Source: an uncultured Bacilli bacterium (GTDB lineage Bacteria; Bacillota_I; Bacilli_A; RF39; UBA660). From it: a stretch of DNA of 64,000 nucleotides. The DNA is taken from positions 113,036 through 177,035 of the forward strand of contig CAKOMR010000001.1 of NCBI GenBank assembly GCA_934096705.1, written 5' to 3'. Below, one piece after another: positions 8,379 to 17,413 of this stretch. Within the stretch, counting starts at the first letter, position 1. Each line of letters opens with the position of its first letter. A program made the position numbers and the translations under genes. Under the pieces are notes generated by a model. It was not told where the DNA came from. It was given only the letters and a program-made list of their open reading frames with translations, and did no database searches.

Positions 8379-10154
8379 ATGGAAAAGTATGTTAAATTCT
8401 TAAAAATATTTATAATATCATTTTTTATAATTTTAAGTATTTACTTTATTATAACGTATACGAATAAACATGAATATTATTTAAATAGACTTATTTTTAA
8501 AACAAGTAGGATAGTAAGTGTTGATAGTCCTTTAAGGGGACAAATATTTGACAAAAATGGAGTTTTACTCGTGGGAAATAAAAAAATATATAACCTTGCT
8601 TATCATATAAAAAATAATGAGAATCTAGATGATGTGGTAAAAAGCGCTTTAAAGATATTTCCTGAGTTAGATTCTGCGCAGGTTTATGAAAGTTTAAATA
8701 AAGGCTACTTATATGAAGATAAAATAATAAAAAAAAATTTAACAAATGAAGAGGTTGAAAAAGTTCTTTCAAGTAATCCAAACGATTTTTTTATAAAAGA
8801 AACTTATGAAAGATTTTATCAATTTGGTTTAACTTTAAAAAATATTTTTGGTTCAGTAAGCAAAATAAGCAAAGAAAATAAATCCTATTATTTAGAAAAT
8901 GGCTATAGTATTTGGGATAGTGTTGGCATAAGTGGACTTGAAAAAGAATATGAAGAATATTTAAAAGGAGTAAAAGCAAAATACAAAGTTAATTCAGATA
9001 ATACTTTATCTTTAATAAGTCCGCCTAAAAATGGAAGTGATTTATATTTATCAATTGATATAAATCTAGTAAATAAAGTAAATGACATAATTAAAGAGGA
9101 ACTTATAAATGCTAAGAAAAAGCCTAATACTGAATATTTAAATGATACATATGTTATTATTTCAAAACCTAAAACCGGAGAAATTATTTCAATTAATGGT
9201 CAAAGATATTTAAATGATGATTATTTTACAGATATTAGTTTTAATAATATAACTTCTTCGTTTACAATGGGATCAGTTGTTAAAGGCGCTACCATTTCAG
9301 TAGGGTACAAATATGATTTAATTGATTATAATAAAAAAGTTTTAGATGGCTGCGTAAAACTTGCAAATTTAACAGAAAAATGTTCTTTTCAAAGGCTTGG
9401 TTATTTGGATGATATTAAAGCATTAGAAATGAGCTCTAACTATTATCAGTTTTTAATTGCTATTTCTTTAGCAGGTAAAAAATACATTCCGAATATGAAA
9501 CTTGAGGTTTCAAATAATGAATTTGACATTTACCGAAATATGCTTGCTTCTTATGGACTTGGCATTATTACAGGAATTGATTTACCAAATGAAAAAATTG
9601 GCTTAATTGGTAAAAAAGTAAGCCCTGATTTACTTTTAAATTTAGCAATTGGTCAGTATGATACGTATACTCCGATAGAACTTTTAAACTATATAAACAC
9701 ACTTGCTTCGAAAGGTGAAAAAAGAAGTCCTAGCTTAGTTTATCAAATTAAAAATTATGGAAATGTGATTTATCAAAATAATTATGAAATTAAAGAAAAT
9801 GTTGATTTATCAAAAGAGTATTATGATAGAATTTTCAAAGGATTTTATAATGTAATGAATTATGGAACGGGTAAAGGATATATGAATTATAATTTAAATC
9901 CTGCGGGTAAGACGGGGACAAGTGAATCATTTTTAGATACAGATAATGATGGTAAAATTGATACAAAAACGCTTTCTTTAACTATGGCAGGCTTTTTTCC
10001 AGTAGAAAACCCTGAGTATAGTTTGGTGGTAGTAAGCCCTAATGCTTCACATAATAATAGTAAAAAAGAGTATATATATTATATTACAAATCGGGTATCA
10101 CGAAAAATAACTGATTATTTTAACTCATTAAATGTGAAAAGCCTTGAAAAATAG
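8379..10154 (+). CDS. Class B penicillin-binding protein (transpeptidase), likely sporulation-associated
   Basis: Peptidoglycan D,D-transpeptidase that cross-links stem peptides outside the membrane. A single N-terminal membrane anchor (about residues 8-28) is followed by a dimerisation region and the transpeptidase domain with the three active-site motifs: SVVK (SxxK, about residue 298, in FTMGSVVKGAT), SSN (about 350) and KTGT (about 509, AGKTGTSES). The NDTDNDGKID-like insert after KTG (LDTDNDGKIDTKT) resembles a calcium-binding loop. 592 residues, no PASTA domains, unlike the PBP at 56063. I chose ATG 8379 because the predicted -10 box ends 5 bases before it; a TTG at 8364 would lie inside the promoter. 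The sigma-G-like promoter suggests use in spore cortex or germ cell wall assembly, which is an inference. Confidence 0.85.
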   Translation: MEKYVKFLKIFIISFFIILSIYFIITYTNKHEYYLNRLIFKTSRIVSVDSPLRGQIFDKNGVLLVGNKKIYNLAYHIKNNENLDDVVKSALKIFPELDSAQVYESLNKGYLYEDKIIKKNLTNEEVEKVLSSNPNDFFIKETYERFYQFGLTLKNIFGSVSKISKENKSYYLENGYSIWDSVGISGLEKEYEEYLKGVKAKYKVNSDNTLSLISPPKNGSDLYLSIDINLVNKVNDIIKEELINAKKKPNTEYLNDTYVIISKPKTGEIISINGQRYLNDDYFTDISFNNITSSFTMGSVVKGATISVGYKYDLIDYNKKVLDGCVKLANLTEKCSFQRLGYLDDIKALEMSSNYYQFLIAISLAGKKYIPNMKLEVSNNEFDIYRNMLASYGLGIITGIDLPNEKIGLIGKKVSPDLLLNLAIGQYDTYTPIELLNYINTLASKGEKRSPSLVYQIKNYGNVIYQNNYEIKENVDLSKEYYDRIFKGFYNVMNYGTGKGYMNYNLNPAGKTGTSESFLDTDNDGKIDTKTLSLTMAGFFPVENPEYSLVVVSPNASHNNSKKEYIYYITNRVSRKITDYFNSLNVKSLEK

Positions 10155-10173
10155 GTAGATATATTGGTATAAT
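10144..10173 (+). promoter_or_regulatory. Predicted promoter for rpmG-efp
   Basis: TTGAAA at 10144-10149, 18-base spacer, TATAAT at 10168-10173 with TG at 10165-10166. A strong AAAGGAGGGAT ribosome site follows at 10190-10200. Confidence 0.6.
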
Positions 10174-10203
10174 ATTAACGTACTTGAAAAAGGAGGGATA
10201 ACT

Positions 10204-10368
10204 ATGGCTAAAAATGAAAATAGAAAAGAAGTAACTATCAAATGTACTAATTGTGGTAAAGAACTTCGCCCAGTAAGTAAAAATAAGAAAAATAATCCTG
10301 ATAGATTAGAACTTAAAAGATACTGCTCAGCTTGTCATAAACATGTTGTAGCAAAAGAAAAGAAATAG
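10204..10368 (+). CDS. rpmG: 50S ribosomal protein L33
   Basis: 54-residue zinc-ribbon ribosomal protein of the large subunit. The start MAKNENRKEVTIKCTNCGKE carries the first CxxC (Cys-14, Cys-17); the characteristic NNPDRLELKRYCSACHK block (about residues 28-46) carries the second CxxC. All four zinc ligands are kept, so this is the zinc-binding (C+) form. Very strong ribosome site; efp follows 11 bases downstream and shares the transcript. Bacteria often have two L33 paralogues, so the exact paralogue is not decided. Confidence 0.93.
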   Translation: MAKNENRKEVTIKCTNCGKELRPVSKNKKNNPDRLELKRYCSACHKHVVAKEKK

Positions 10369-10379
10369 GGAGGTAAGTT

Positions 10380-10940
10380 ATGTTTATTAATATTAATGAT
10401 ATTAAAAATGGTATGACTATTATAATGGATGGTAACTTATGTACTATTCAAGAATTTCAACATGTTAAACCTGGTAAAGGACCTGCTTTTGTTAGAATTA
10501 AACTAAAAAACTTAAGAACTGGTTCAACTACTGAAGATACTTATAATACAAATCTTAAAATTCAAAAAGCTCATATAGATAGATGTGAAGTTCAATATTT
10601 ATATAGTAGTGGAGATAATTACACATTTATGAATAATGAAACTTATGAACAAATTGAAGTATCTGCAAAAATACTTGGAGACAATGTTAAATTTATTAAA
10701 GAAGGTCTTACTTTAAATTTAGATATTTATGAAGGTGAAATAATTGGCATTACACTTCCTGAAAAAGTTGAATATGAAGTTATTGAAACTGAACCAGCAG
10801 TAAAAGGAAATACTACAAATAATGCTAATAAAGATGCTAAAATTGAAACTGGTTATGTTGTAAAAGTACCTTTATTTATAAATCAAGGTGAAAAGATTTT
10901 AGTTTCTACTAAAGATGGTAAATATTCTGGAAGAGCTTAA
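10380..10940 (+). CDS. efp: Translation elongation factor P
   Basis: EF-P binds between the ribosomal P and E sites and relieves stalling at polyproline stretches. Three beta-barrel domains: KOW-like N-terminal domain with the loop HVKPGKGPAF (residues 28-37) that carries the modifiable lysine, a central OB domain (YEQIEVSAKILGDNVKFI) and a C-terminal OB domain ending in VKVPLFINQGEKILVSTKDGKYSGR, the family's closing signature. 186 residues, full length. No modification enzyme is encoded nearby. The Pro-rich protein at 516 and similar proteins would be plausible clients. The stop codon lies within the terminator hairpin. Confidence 0.96.
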   Translation: MFININDIKNGMTIIMDGNLCTIQEFQHVKPGKGPAFVRIKLKNLRTGSTTEDTYNTNLKIQKAHIDRCEVQYLYSSGDNYTFMNNETYEQIEVSAKILGDNVKFIKEGLTLNLDIYEGEIIGITLPEKVEYEVIETEPAVKGNTTNNANKDAKIETGYVVKVPLFINQGEKILVSTKDGKYSGRA

Positions 10941-10954
10941 GTGCTCTTTTTTTT
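10931..10954 (+). terminator. Intrinsic terminator of rpmG-efp
   Basis: AAGAGC/GCTCTT stem around the efp stop codon followed by a T tract. Confidence 0.8.
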
Positions 10955-10974
10955 ATGTAAATAAAATGCCTAAA

Positions 10975-10988
10975 GTTGCATTTGCAAC
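10975..10988. repeat. Short inverted repeat upstream of pflB
   Basis: GTTGC-ATTT-GCAAC, a 5-bp inverted repeat upstream of a TATAAT at about 10993. It could be an operator for the fermentation genes. It does not match the Rex consensus, so the regulator is unknown. Confidence 0.3.
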
Positions 10989-11039
10989 AAAATTATAATA
11001 TATAGTTATGTTATTATAAACTATGCTAGGAGTGATTAA

Positions 11040-13262
11040 ATGAATTATTATGATAAATTTGTGAAAGGAACATGGTGCAGTTCAATAGATGTTGAAAACT
11101 TTATTGGCCTAAACTATAAAGAATATTTAGGTGATGAAAAGTTTTTAAGTAAACCAAGTGATAAGACTATTAACATTATGGAAAAAGTAAATAGTTTATT
11201 ACAAGAAGAACTAAAGAAAAAAGTTTTAGATATAGAAACTTCAAAAGTAAGTGGTATTAATAATTTTTTACCAGGTTATATTTGTCCTGAAGATGATGTA
11301 ATTGTTGGTCTTCAAACAGATAAGCCACTTAAAAGAATGATTAATCCTTATGGTGGAATTAGAATGGTTTATTCATCTCTTACAGCTTATGATTATAAAC
11401 TTGATGAAAATATTAATAAGTATTTTAGTGAATTTAGAAAAACACATAATGATGGAGTTTTTGATGCTTATACAGATGAAATGAAACTTGCAAGACATGT
11501 TCATTTATTAACTGGACTTCCTGATAGTTATGGACGAGGAAGAATTATTGGAGACTATCGCCGTATTGCATTATATGGAACTGATTACTTAATAAAATGT
11601 AAAATTGAAGATAAAAAAAATCTTCCTTCTGATATGAGTGATGAAGTTATTAGGCTCTCTGAAGAGATTAGCATGCAAATAAAAGCTTTAAAAGAGCTTA
11701 CTTTAATGGCTAAAAGTTATGGATTTGATATTTCAGTTCCTGCTCAAAATAGCCGTGAAGCTGTAGAGTGGACATATCTAGGTTATCTTGCAGCAGTTAA
11801 AGAAAATAATGGCGCTGCCATGAGTTTAGGTAGAGTAGATGCGTTTTTTGATATTTATTTTGAAAAAGATTTAAGTGAAGAAAAGATTACTGAAAGTGAG
11901 ATTCAAGAAATAATTGATAATTTTGTTATTAAATTAAGACTTGTAAGACATTTACGAACACCAGAGTATGATGAACTTTTTTCAGGTGATCCAACTTGGG
12001 TAACTTGTGCTATCGGAGGAATGAAGGATGGTGCGTCTCTTGTTACAAAAACAAGTTATCGTATTATCCATACACTTGAAAATTTAGGTTCTGCACCAGA
12101 GCCAAATATAACTATTTTATATAGTGAAAACTTACCAATTAATTTTAAAAAGTATTGCGCAAAAATTTCTATTAAAACAGATTCAATTCAATATGAAAAT
12201 GATGATTTAATGAGTAAAGTTTTTGGACATGACTATGGTATTGCATGCTGCGTTTCCGCTATGAGACTTGGCAAAGATATGCAATTTTTCGGAGCAAGAT
12301 GTAACCTTGCAAAAGCTCTTTTATATTCAATTAATGGTGGCGTAGATGAGATAGAAAATACTAAAGTTTTTGAAAATATTTCTAAAAATAATGAAGAAGT
12401 TTTAGATTATAATACGGTTATAAAAGATTTTAAAATAGTACTTTCTAAAGTTGCCAAACTTTATGCAAATACAATGAATGTAATTCACTATATGCATGAT
12501 AAATATGCTTATGAAAGTGTTATGATGGCACTTCATGATACAAATGTAAACCATCTTATGGCTTATGGCGTCGCAGGCCTTTCTGTAGTAGTAGATAGTT
12601 TATCTGCAATAAAATATGCTAAAGTAAAACCAGTTCGTGATGAAAATGGTATAGCTATAGATTTTACTATCGAAGGGGACTATCCAAAATACGGAAATGA
12701 TGATGATAGGGTAGACTTTATTGCAAAGGAAGTATTAAGCTATTTTTATGAAGAATTAAAAAGTGTTAAAACTTATAAAAATGCAAAACCAACAATGTCA
12801 ATTTTAACTATTACCTCAAATATTGTATATGGAAAAAGTACTGGTAGTACTCCAGATGGAAGAAAAAAAGGACAACCTTTTGCACCGGGAGCTAATCCAA
12901 TGCATGAAAGAGATAAAAGTGGCGCTATTGCATCACTAAATTCGGTAGCAAAAATTGATTATATAAAATATGCTCTTGATGGAGTATCAAACACATTTAC
13001 AATTATTCCTGATAGCTTGGGAAAAAGTGATGATGATAGAGTAAATAATTTAGTAAGCTTACTTGATGGTTATTTTATTAAAGGCGGACATCATTTAAAT
13101 GTTAACGTTTTAAATAAAGAAATGTTAATTGATGCTATGAATAATCCAGAAAAATATCCACTTTTAACAATTAGAGTATCTGGATATGCTGTAAGATTTA
13201 ATAGACTTACTAAAGAACAACAACTCGAAGTTATTTCAAGGACTTTCCATGAAAAACTCTAA
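11040..13262 (+). CDS. pflB: Formate C-acetyltransferase (pyruvate formate-lyase)
   Basis: Glycyl-radical enzyme converting pyruvate and CoA to formate and acetyl-CoA under anaerobic conditions. The tandem active-site cysteines are seen in GIACCVSAM (about residues 402-403), and the glycyl-radical site in RVSGYAVRF (Gly at about 715 of 740) close to the C-terminus. Other family blocks include [17 protein letters not shown] and [20 protein letters not shown]. Full length. Ribosome site TAGGAGTGAT. The coding region overlaps the activase gene by 14 bases, so activator and substrate are translationally coupled. With ldh downstream this makes a pyruvate-fermentation operon and supports an anaerobic lifestyle. 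Confidence 0.96.
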   Translation: MNYYDKFVKGTWCSSIDVENFIGLNYKEYLGDEKFLSKPSDKTINIMEKVNSLLQEELKKKVLDIETSKVSGINNFLPGYICPEDDVIVGLQTDKPLKRMINPYGGIRMVYSSLTAYDYKLDENINKYFSEFRKTHNDGVFDAYTDEMKLARHVHLLTGLPDSYGRGRIIGDYRRIALYGTDYLIKCKIEDKKNLPSDMSDEVIRLSEEISMQIKALKELTLMAKSYGFDISVPAQNSREAVEWTYLGYLAAVKENNGAAMSLGRVDAFFDIYFEKDLSEEKITESEIQEIIDNFVIKLRLVRHLRTPEYDELFSGDPTWVTCAIGGMKDGASLVTKTSYRIIHTLENLGSAPEPNITILYSENLPINFKKYCAKISIKTDSIQYENDDLMSKVFGHDYGIACCVSAMRLGKDMQFFGARCNLAKALLYSINGGVDEIENTKVFENISKNNEEVLDYNTVIKDFKIVLSKVAKLYANTMNVIHYMHDKYAYESVMMALHDTNVNHLMAYGVAGLSVVVDSLSAIKYAKVKPVRDENGIAIDFTIEGDYPKYGNDDDRVDFIAKEVLSYFYEELKSVKTYKNAKPTMSILTITSNIVYGKSTGSTPDGRKKGQPFAPGANPMHERDKSGAIASLNSVAKIDYIKYALDGVSNTFTIIPDSLGKSDDDRVNNLVSLLDGYFIKGGHHLNVNVLNKEMLIDAMNNPEKYPLLTIRVSGYAVRFNRLTKEQQLEVISRTFHEKL

Positions 13263-13962
13263 GTTATCAATATCTAAAATAGAAAGTTTTTCTTGTGTTG
13301 ATGGTCCAGGAATTAGAACGGTTATATTTTTTAATAATTGCCCTTTAAGATGTAAATTTTGTCATAATCCTGAAATGCAAAAAGAGGTAAATAAACTTGA
13401 TATTAGTTTTGAAAAGTTAGTGAAATTAATTTTAAATAATAAACCATATTATAAAAGTAGTGGTGGTGTAACCTTTTCTGGAGGTGAACCACTTTTATCA
13501 CAAGATGTTTTGCTAGAGCTTGCTAAAGTTTTAAAAAAAGAGGGTATTAGCATGGCTCTTGATACTTCAGGATATGTAAGTGATGTTAATCTAAAATTTT
13601 TAGAAATGTTTGATTATGTACTTCTTGATATAAAAGCAATTAATAATGAAGGTTTTTACGATATAACTGGAGGTAACATTAGCATTGTAGATAACTTTAT
13701 TGAAAACTTAAATAAAATTAATACAAAAGTTATTATTAGAGTAGTAATTATTCCTGAAGTTAATGATACAAAAGAATATACGAAAGGACTAAAAAATTAT
13801 ATTTCTAAAATTAAAAATGTTATTAAAGTTGAATTTTTACCATTTCATACAATGGGGTTTTCAAAATATGAAGAATTAAATATGGATAATCCATATAAAA
13901 ACAAAAAGGCTATGGATAAAAGTAAATGTGATGAACTTTATGAGTATTTTTTAGCGTTATGA
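13249..13962 (+). CDS. pflA: Pyruvate formate-lyase activating enzyme (radical SAM)
   Basis: Radical SAM enzyme that installs the glycyl radical on PflB. The [4Fe-4S]/SAM motif CPLRCKFC places Cys-31, Cys-35 and Cys-38 in the CxxxCxxC arrangement; the glycine-rich SAM contact [13 protein letters not shown] follows at about residues 65-77. IDTSG-like (ALDTSGY) and the DIK motif (VLLDIKAIN) are also present. 237 residues, single-domain type without extra ferredoxin domain. It starts within the end of pflB (14-base overlap). Confidence 0.94.
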   Translation: MKNSKLSISKIESFSCVDGPGIRTVIFFNNCPLRCKFCHNPEMQKEVNKLDISFEKLVKLILNNKPYYKSSGGVTFSGGEPLLSQDVLLELAKVLKKEGISMALDTSGYVSDVNLKFLEMFDYVLLDIKAINNEGFYDITGGNISIVDNFIENLNKINTKVIIRVVIIPEVNDTKEYTKGLKNYISKIKNVIKVEFLPFHTMGFSKYEELNMDNPYKNKKAMDKSKCDELYEYFLAL

Positions 13963-13975
13963 AAGGAAAGAAAAA

Positions 13976-14881
13976 ATGAATAAAATTGTAATAATTGGTT
14001 GTGGTAATGTAGGAATGAGTTATGCATATTCACTTTTAAATCAAAGCGTTCCGGTAAACGAACTTGCTTTAATTGATTTAAATGAAGATAAAATAATTGG
14101 AGAAGTAATGGATTTGAATCATTGCCTTGCTTTTTCACCTTCGAAAATTGATATAAAAGTAGGAACTTATGATGATTGTAAAGATGCCAAAATAATTGTT
14201 ATTGCAGCCGGTGCTAACCAAAATCCAGGTGAAACAAGAATGGATTTAATTTATAAAAATGCAAAAATTTTCAAAGATATTATTGGAAAAGTTATGTCTT
14301 CGGGATTTGATGGCTATTTTATAATTGCTACGAATCCTTTAGATGTAATGACATACTTAACATTTAAATATTCTGGCTTTGCTCCAAATAAAGTTATCGG
14401 TACTGGAACAAGCCTAGATACCTCAAGGCTTAGATTCTTGATAAGTGAAAAAGTTGGTGTAAATCCTAAAGATATTAATGCATATGTTATTGGTGAACAT
14501 GGAGATAGCGAGTTTACTTTATGGTCTTCCGCTTTAGTGGGTAGTGAAAAAATTGATAAATATTTAAATGAAGAAGAAAAAGAAAAGATTGAAAATGAAG
14601 TAAAAAATGCAGCATATGAAATTATAAATAAAAAAGGTGCTACATATTATGGCGTTGCTATGTGCTTAACTAAAATAACTAATGCAATTTTAAATAATGA
14701 AAATTCAATTATTACAGTATCAAGTTATGATAAAGAAAATGATGTATTTTTTGGTACACCTACAATTGTAAATAAAGATGGTGCAAGCAAGAAAATGTAT
14801 ATAGAATTAGATGAAAAAGAAACTCAAAAACTTATAAAATCAATATCACTTTTAAAAGATGCTTTGAAAAAAGTTGATTAA
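13976..14881 (+). CDS. ldh: L-lactate dehydrogenase
   Basis: NAD-dependent reduction of pyruvate to lactate. Rossmann motif GCGNVGMSYA (residues 8-17), IDLNEDK NAD-ribose-binding acidic residue (about 34-40), substrate-loop region ANQNPGETRMDL with the catalytic-loop arginine, TNPLDVMT, TGTSLDTSRLR with the substrate-binding arginine, and the catalytic histidine in IGEHGDSE (about 173-180). The Gln in AGANQNPGE is the usual lactate rather than malate specificity position. 301 residues, slightly short but complete. Ribosome site GAAAGGAAAG; 13 bases after pflA, so co-transcription is likely. Together they let the cell switch between formate/acetyl-CoA and lactate as pyruvate sinks. Confidence 0.93.
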   Translation: MNKIVIIGCGNVGMSYAYSLLNQSVPVNELALIDLNEDKIIGEVMDLNHCLAFSPSKIDIKVGTYDDCKDAKIIVIAAGANQNPGETRMDLIYKNAKIFKDIIGKVMSSGFDGYFIIATNPLDVMTYLTFKYSGFAPNKVIGTGTSLDTSRLRFLISEKVGVNPKDINAYVIGEHGDSEFTLWSSALVGSEKIDKYLNEEEKEKIENEVKNAAYEIINKKGATYYGVAMCLTKITNAILNNENSIITVSSYDKENDVFFGTPTIVNKDGASKKMYIELDEKETQKLIKSISLLKDALKKVD

Positions 14882-14897
14882 AAATTTAAATTTAGTG

Positions 14898-14925
14898 TTG
14901 ACAAATTCAAAATTTTGAATATACT
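14898..14925 (+). promoter_or_regulatory. Predicted promoter for the GNAT/ABC operon leader
   Basis: TTGACA (perfect -35) at 14898-14903, 16-base spacer, TATACT at 14920-14925. Transcription would start near 14932, giving a ~139-base leader before the acetyltransferase gene. Confidence 0.7.
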
Positions 14926-14931
14926 TTATAG

Positions 14932-15070
14932 GTAAGTGAGGAAATATAAACAAATTGTGAGCTATTTCGGGATAATCCTACACGAAGCTTTAACGTTGAG
15001 CGCGGAGTCACTAGTTATGGGACTTTGCGCTTTTTTTGTATACAAAAGTTCTATAACGGAAAGGAAAGTT
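14932..15070 (+). promoter_or_regulatory. Structured leader with intrinsic terminator (attenuator) upstream of the acetyltransferase
   Basis: The ~139-base leader is much richer in G+C than its surroundings. It holds a hairpin around AGCTATTTCG...CGAAGCT (about 14959-14990) and a strong 10-bp terminator stem, GCGCGGAGTC (15000-15009) with GACTTTGCGC (15021-15030), followed by seven T residues (15031-15037). The promoter lies upstream and the gene's own ribosome site (GGAAAGGAAAG) downstream, so most transcripts would stop before the gene unless the terminator is disrupted. The leader stays open in the gene's frame, so a leader peptide or ribosome-stalling mechanism is possible. I recognise no known riboswitch class. 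Confidence 0.65.
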
Positions 15071-15649
15071 ATGGAAAAATTTTATTTAGAGAAGGCTAGC
15101 TTAAAAAGAAAAGAAGAGGCACTTGCATATTTAAAAGAATTTGAAATGCATAACTCTATAGTAAATGGTGACTCGGGACTTTCTAAAATGGCTACAGATT
15201 ATGAAGGATGGCTAAAATATTTAGACAATTTGTTAGACGATGAAAAAAGACCTAGTAATAGATGCCCGGGTATAGAGTATTTTTTAATAAGGGAAAACGA
15301 TGATAAACTAATTGGTATGATTAATTTAAGATGGAATCTAAGTGTTGAAATGCTTCTTCATGGTGGACATATTGGCTATGGTATTTTACCTTCCCAAAGA
15401 AGAAAAGGTTATAACAAAATAAATCTATATTTATGTCTTTTAAAAGCAAAAGAAATGGGTTTAGAAAAAGTTCTTTTAACCGCAGATGATGATAATTTGG
15501 GTTCAGTTAAAACAATTCTTTCTTTAGGCGGAGTACTTGAAAATAAAATTACTGAAGATGATGCTACTATCGGTAGATACTGGATTAATACGCATGATGC
15601 TATTTTAAAAAATAAAAATAAGTATAAGGAAGTGATAAAAAATGAGTGA
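15071..15649 (+). CDS. GNAT family N-acetyltransferase
   Basis: Acetyl-CoA-dependent acetyltransferase of unknown substrate. The core shows beta-strand FLIREND-KLIGMINLRW, the GGHIGYGILPSQRRKGY block (about residues 97-113) in which QRRKGY is the pyrophosphate-binding loop, then LYLCLLKAKEMGLEKVLLTADDDNLGS, as in the predicted-acetyltransferase group COG3981. I start the protein at ATG 15071, preceded by GGAAAGGAAAG; an in-frame GTG at 14936 would run translation through the terminator hairpin. The attenuated leader is reminiscent of ribosome-antibiotic resistance genes, so a drug-modifying role is possible but unproven. It overlaps the ABC ATPase gene by 8 bases and is in one operon with the exporter. 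Confidence 0.85.
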   Translation: MEKFYLEKASLKRKEEALAYLKEFEMHNSIVNGDSGLSKMATDYEGWLKYLDNLLDDEKRPSNRCPGIEYFLIRENDDKLIGMINLRWNLSVEMLLHGGHIGYGILPSQRRKGYNKINLYLCLLKAKEMGLEKVLLTADDDNLGSVKTILSLGGVLENKITEDDATIGRYWINTHDAILKNKNKYKEVIKNE

Positions 15650-16625
15650 AATAATAAAAATAAAAAATTTAAGTAAAACTTTTAAAGTTAAAATAAAAGG
15701 TAAAGGCTTTAAAGAAAGTATAAAAAGTATTTTTAACCCAAAGTATAAAGAAGTTAAGGCTGTTAAAAACTTAAATTTAAGTGTTGAAAAAGGAGAAATA
15801 ATTGCTTTTATTGGGCCAAACGGAGCCGGAAAAAGTACTACGATAAAAATGCTTACTGGTATACTTTGTCCTTCGAAAGGAACTGTTGAGGTTTTAGGAA
15901 AAGACCCTTTTAAAGATAGAAAAAGTTTATCTTATGAAATTGGTACTGTATTTGGACAAAAAGAGCAACTTTGGATGCATTTATCAGCTTATGATAACTT
16001 TAAATATTTCGGAGCTATATACGATATTCCTGAAAGTGTAGTAGAAAGAAAAATTAAATCTTTCGAAGAGATCTTTGAAATTAGTGACTTTATTAATACT
16101 CCCGTAAGAAACCTTTCTCTTGGACAAAGAATAAGATGTGAAATAATTGCATCATTAATTCATGAACCTAAGATTTTATTTCTAGATGAACCTACGATTG
16201 GACTAGACCCAGTAGTTAAGGAAAATATAAGAACTTTAATTAAAAGAATGAATAAGGAATTTAAAACTACAATATTTTTAACAAGTCATGATGTAGGTGA
16301 TATAGAAAAACTTTGTAAAAGAGTAGTTATTATAAATAATGGCACACTTGCCTTTGATGATAGTATGGAAAACTTGAAATATCATTATTTAAATAAAAAA
16401 ATAATTGATGCTAAGATGAAAGAAAAAATAAATTTAGATGATGAAGAGGGAATTAAAATTCTAAAAGATAAAGGTTATAATTTAAAACTTGAAGTAGATT
16501 TAAAAAAGAAAAGTATTTCTGAAGCCTTAAAAAAACTTGATATAGATAAAGTACTTGATATAAATATTTCAAATATCCCTTTAGAGGAAATAATTAAAGA
16601 AATATATGCAAGGAAAACAAAATGA
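15642..16625 (+). CDS. ABC-2 type exporter, ATP-binding protein
   Basis: ATPase energising the two permeases that follow. Walker A GPNGAGKST (residues 58-66), Q-loop FGQKEQL (about 105-111), signature LSLGQRIRCEI (about 158-168), Walker B ILFLDEPTIGLDP (about 177-189) and the H-loop TSHDVGD. The C-terminal ~80 residues are the extra domain typical of ABC-2 drug/polysaccharide exporter ATPases. With its permeases it resembles the COG4586-COG4587-COG3694 exporter set. It starts inside the acetyltransferase gene (8-base overlap), and its stop overlaps the next start (ATGA). Co-expression with a GNAT enzyme behind an attenuator suggests a detoxification or export module; the substrate is unknown. 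Confidence 0.92.
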   Translation: MSEIIKIKNLSKTFKVKIKGKGFKESIKSIFNPKYKEVKAVKNLNLSVEKGEIIAFIGPNGAGKSTTIKMLTGILCPSKGTVEVLGKDPFKDRKSLSYEIGTVFGQKEQLWMHLSAYDNFKYFGAIYDIPESVVERKIKSFEEIFEISDFINTPVRNLSLGQRIRCEIIASLIHEPKILFLDEPTIGLDPVVKENIRTLIKRMNKEFKTTIFLTSHDVGDIEKLCKRVVIINNGTLAFDDSMENLKYHYLNKKIIDAKMKEKINLDDEEGIKILKDKGYNLKLEVDLKKKSISEALKKLDIDKVLDINISNIPLEEIIKEIYARKTK

Positions 16626-17413
16626 AAAAGTATTTTAAAATTTTAGAATATGAAATAAAAAGTGCTTTTTCTTATATATCAAATGTGTTTTATGAATATA
16701 TAGGATTTTTAATTCACATATTTATCTTTTTAAATCTATGGAAATATATTTATTCTGACCCATCATCTTTGATTTCAGGCTATTCTTTGAAAGAAATGAT
16801 TTGGTATGTAATTATTACAGAGATTTTATGGTCCGCTCTTGGAGGAAGACGTTTAGTAAAAGATATTTCGAAGTCTATTAAAAATGGGGATGTAGTTTAT
16901 AATTTAACAAGACCTATAAACTATATTTTATATAATTTGTTTTCACATCTAGGGCTTGTACTTGCAAGACTTATCATATATTTTATTTTAGGCATTATTA
17001 CAGGATATGTATTTTTAGGTAGCTTTGTAAATATTAATATTTTAAAATTAATTTTAGTTTTTATAACTATGATAATATCAACAGTAATAAGTCTTCTTAC
17101 AATGATTTTAATTGGTGAGATATCATTTTTTATCGAAGATGCAAATCCAATATATTGGATATATAGTAAGATAATTCTTATATTTGGTACCATTTTTCCT
17201 GCGGAAATTTTTGGTAAATTCTTACAAAAAATTATAAAATATAGTCCAGTTTATGTAACAACTTATGGACCTGCAAAATTATTTGTTCATTTTAAATATT
17301 TTGATTTTTTGAAATTACTTGGATTTCAATTTATATATATTTTAATTATTTATTTTATTTCATTAATAATTTATAAGAAAGGAGTGAGAAATTTAAATGT
17401 TAACGGAGGCTAA
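16622..17413 (+). CDS. ABC-2 type exporter permease (COG4587-like)
   Basis: 263-residue membrane protein with about six hydrophobic segments (visible near residues 20-40, 55-75, 105-130, 140-170, 180-200 and 232-255). The region LGGRRLVKDISKSIKNGDVVYNLTRPINY between early membrane segments is the conserved cytoplasmic loop of this permease group. Its start overlaps the ATPase stop by 4 bases. It forms a heterodimeric channel with the next permease. Confidence 0.87.
   Translation: MKKYFKILEYEIKSAFSYISNVFYEYIGFLIHIFIFLNLWKYIYSDPSSLISGYSLKEMIWYVIITEILWSALGGRRLVKDISKSIKNGDVVYNLTRPINYILYNLFSHLGLVLARLIIYFILGIITGYVFLGSFVNINILKLILVFITMIISTVISLLTMILIGEISFFIEDANPIYWIYSKIILIFGTIFPAEIFGKFLQKIIKYSPVYVTTYGPAKLFVHFKYFDFLKLLGFQFIYILIIYFISLIIYKKGVRNLNVNGG

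Noticed and set aside
14936..15070. N-terminal extension of the acetyltransferase from GTG 14936
   Set aside because: The extension coincides with the transcript leader and a 10-bp terminator hairpin with a seven-T tract; a good ribosome site lies before ATG 15071. The open frame is kept only as a possible leader peptide.
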